Source: JAUVUV01 sp964548275 (lineage in GTDB: Bacteria; Gemmatimonadota; Glassbacteria; GWA2-58-10). Taken from it: DNA of 64,000 nt. Positions 62,283-64,000 of this stretch are shown here, one piece after another. Position numbers and translations under genes: made by a program. The DNA lies in the NCBI GenBank assembly GCA_964548275.1, contig CAZJQI010000010.1, forward strand, positions 18,043 through 82,042. The letters run 5' to 3'. Under the pieces are notes generated by a model. It did no database searches, was not told the origin of the DNA, and worked only from the letters and a program-made list of their open reading frames with translations. Within the stretch, counting starts at the first letter, position 1. Each line of letters starts with the position of its first letter.

Positions 62283-62310
62283 GCCTGGGCACGGCACGCC
62301 GTGCCCAGGC
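62283..62310. repeat. Perfect GC-rich palindrome between kinase and KaiC-like gene
   Basis: 13-bp arms GCCTGGGCACGGC/GCCGTGCCCAGGC with AC at the centre. It is in the 84-nt gap after the KaiC-like gene. With no T run on either strand it is more like a dispersed REP-type element than a terminator. Confidence 0.65.
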
Positions 62311-62338
62311 GAAATGGAATAATCAGATAAGATATGGA

Positions 62339-63889
62339 TTATTTCAGGGATTGTTTCTGGCGTTCGCGCATTCTGCGGGTGGCATCTGCCCAGCGGGTGG
62401 CGTCGGCCAGGATGTCTTTGAGCTCCACCACCTCCGGCTGGCCGGCCCCGGTGCCGCCCATCACGTCCACCCGGCCCTCGAACTTTGTGCGCACCTCGAT
62501 CCCGGAGTGAGAGATCACGTATTCCTGGATCGATTTCTCGTGGTCTGTGCCGCGCATCTTGAGCAAGGCAATGGCCCGCCTGATCTCGCCCTCAAGCTCC
62601 ACGTAGCGCAGCAGCACCAGGTTGTCGAACAGGCCCAGGGTGCGCCGGCTGTTGATCTCGAATGAGCCGAACATCTTATCGACTTCGAAAGTGAAAACGC
62701 TCGTTACCCCGTGAATGCTGAAAAGCTTGAGCATTGCTCCCAGATAATCCACCATGTAATCCTCGTCTTCGATGACCTGCATCAACTGGGTCAGGCCGTC
62801 GAGAACGAAGCGGCCGGGTTTATCCTTTTTAAGTATGCCCTTGAGCTCGTGGAGAAGTTCGTCCACGGAGAGTTCGATCGGGTTGAGCAGTATCAACTGA
62901 AACATGCCGTTTTTCAGGTAACGGTCGAGTTTAACCCCGAAAGAGCGGCTGAACTCGAGCAGCTCGGACTGATGCTGCTGGAAGCTCAGCAGAATTACCC
63001 GCTCGCCATTTCTCAAGCCCTCGTGCAGAAAATGGGTTGCAAACACCGTTTTTCCGGTCCCGCTGCTACCTGCCACCACTGTCGCGCTTCCTGCGGGGAA
63101 CCCACCCCGGCACATCTGATCCAGACCCTTGATCCCGGTGCTCAGTACTGCCTGTTTTGCAGCAGCCTGGTTCAAGCCATTCTCCGTTTTGCCAGCCAGG
63201 TGCATCGCTCCGCAGACCGGATAGACCTCGAGCCCGTTATCCGTGAATTTAATCGTATGCTTGCCGGAAAGGTGGTTCTGGCCGCGCGACTTGATAACCT
63301 CGAGGGACCTCTCCCGGCGCTGCCTGGTGCGCTGCTCGTAAGAAAGGCGAATCACGGTATCGGCAATGTACTCCTCGATATTCGCCCCTTCCCGTTCGGC
63401 GGATTCGATCTCCTTGATCAAGACAGCGGTAGTGGTCAGCTTCATCAAGCCGGTGAGAAACTTACTCAGCAGGACTCTCAACTGCTGCACATCCTCTGTC
63501 ATCCGGCGGAAATGGGTCACGGAATCGACCATTACCCTGCTTGCGCCGATACTTTTCGACAGTTTGGTAAAACCGCTCTCAGGTTTCAGCAGCATGTCTC
63601 TGACAGTTTCCGGGGAGGATGGGATTACCCGTATCATGTTTCTCGATTCCATCTCCCGCAGGTTCCAGCCGAAAACCAGGGCATCCCGGTAGAGCTTTTC
63701 CGGTTCCTCCTCGAAAGTGATGATTATCCCCGGCTGGCCGTAAAGAAGTGCGCCCTTGTAGATATACTGCAAGCCCAGAGTGGTCTTGCCGGCTCCCGGC
63801 GTTCCCTCTACCAGGAGAGCGTTATTCGGGATAATCCCGCCGAAAAACACCTCGTCCAGCCCGTCTGTACCGGTTTTGATCAGTTCCAA
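62339..63889 (-). CDS. KaiC-like double-domain RecA-fold ATPase
   Basis: 516 aa, the length of KaiC. Domain 1 (about residues 1-235) has Walker A GTPGAGKT and the catalytic Glu pair region TFEEEPEKL. Domain 2 (about 245-480) has GSSGTGKT, but the Glu pair is replaced by Gln304-Gln305 in LSFQQHQSEL (codons at 62975-62980). The residues equivalent to KaiC Ser431/Thr432 are also not Ser/Thr. It is thus not a standard clock protein; domain 1 should hydrolyse ATP, domain 2 probably binds it. Start TTG 63889 with GGAG 7 nt upstream. Confidence 0.85.
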   Translation of the reverse strand: MELIKTGTDGLDEVFFGGIIPNNALLVEGTPGAGKTTLGLQYIYKGALLYGQPGIIITFEEEPEKLYRDALVFGWNLREMESRNMIRVIPSSPETVRDMLLKPESGFTKLSKSIGASRVMVDSVTHFRRMTEDVQQLRVLLSKFLTGLMKLTTTAVLIKEIESAEREGANIEEYIADTVIRLSYEQRTRQRRERSLEVIKSRGQNHLSGKHTIKFTDNGLEVYPVCGAMHLAGKTENGLNQAAAKQAVLSTGIKGLDQMCRGGFPAGSATVVAGSSGTGKTVFATHFLHEGLRNGERVILLSFQQHQSELLEFSRSFGVKLDRYLKNGMFQLILLNPIELSVDELLHELKGILKKDKPGRFVLDGLTQLMQVIEDEDYMVDYLGAMLKLFSIHGVTSVFTFEVDKMFGSFEINSRRTLGLFDNLVLLRYVELEGEIRRAIALLKMRGTDHEKSIQEYVISHSGIEVRTKFEGRVDVMGGTGAGQPEVVELKDILADATRWADATRRMRERQKQSLK

Positions 63890-63953
63890 AGTAATACTCC
63901 GGATCAGTAATGTCCGTTTAACTAACAGGCAGAAAGAAAAAGATTTTTTTATA

Positions 63954-63975
63954 CTTCTTTTGGTGGCAAAAGAAG
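63954..63975. repeat. Inverted repeat near the window end
   Basis: CTTCTTTTG (63954-63962) and CAAAAGAAG (63967-63975) around GTGG. It lies upstream of the KaiC-like gene. It is AT-rich and followed by T on both strands, so a terminator of a gene beyond the window is possible. Confidence 0.45.
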
Positions 63976-64000
63976 CAAAACCATTTCTTTTATAACTAAA

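Noticed and set aside
62711..63910. Antisense open frame opposite the KaiC-like gene
   Set aside because: No recognisable motif; the minus-strand KaiC-like frame has Walker motifs and a Shine-Dalgarno.

Overview
The window is a 64 kb stretch of chromosome from a Gram-negative (diderm) bacterium of moderate GC content. Genes for Kdo synthesis (kdsA, kdsB, kdsC, kdsD) and LPS transport (lptA-like, lptB, lptC-like) show an LPS outer membrane. The gene mix (HprK/HPr/PtsI, RpoN, bactofilin, a divided ECF sigma/anti-sigma locus, OstA-like protein, PHP-type histidinol phosphatase) fits an uncultured lineage of the FCB or a neighbouring superphylum better than a classic proteobacterium. The exact phylum cannot be fixed from sequence alone. 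No tRNA, rRNA, CRISPR array, phage or transposase gene was seen.

Layout. 1-4.6 kb: signalling genes (cut-off nucleotide cyclase, RsbW-type kinase, STAS protein, VWA/SH3 protein, double cyclic-nucleotide-binding protein) and an LD-carboxypeptidase. 4.7-7.5 kb (minus): a large HEAT-repeat/receiver protein. 7.6-20.4 kb (plus): one trp-his supraoperon, trpE-trpG-LOG-trpD-trpC-trpF-hisG-hisD-hisC-HAD phosphatase-hisB-hisH-hisA-hisF. It is preceded by a strong promoter, a short Trp-rich leader peptide and an attenuator terminator. trpA, trpB, hisI and hisE are not in the window. 20.6-28.1 kb (plus): complete F1Fo ATP synthase operon with its own promoter and terminator.

28.1-31.2 kb (minus): bactofilin, M23 peptidase, ParB and ParA. 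31.6-32.2 kb (plus): an HTH-receiver regulator. 32.3-39.3 kb (minus): mnmA, a probable polyprenyl-synthetase-like pseudoenzyme, alaS, recX, recA and a B3/B4 domain protein. 39.5-41.9 kb: two paralogous small membrane proteins divergent from an ECF sigma/anti-sigma pair. 42.1-44.2 kb (minus): a dicarboxylate symporter and a PHP histidinol phosphatase.

44.4-57.9 kb (minus): a long envelope and regulation cluster, kdsB, pyrG-kdsA-kdsC-kdsD-lptC-lptA-lptB-rpoN-hpf-hprK-hpr-ptsI. Many of its genes overlap or nearly touch. 58.1-60.8 kb (plus): an IspH protein fused to a UbiA-like membrane domain, then a cytidylate-kinase-like protein. 60.8-63.9 kb (minus): a winged-helix/PAS histidine kinase downstream of a double-domain KaiC-like ATPase with altered catalytic residues.

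The best candidates for undescribed biology are the Trp (possibly Trp and His) attenuator in front of a fused trp-his operon, the IspH-UbiA fusion, and several proteins that keep a fold but lose its key residues: Asn in place of the receiver phosphoacceptor, Gln-Gln in place of the KaiC catalytic Glu pair, and a prenyl-synthase-like protein without aspartate motifs.
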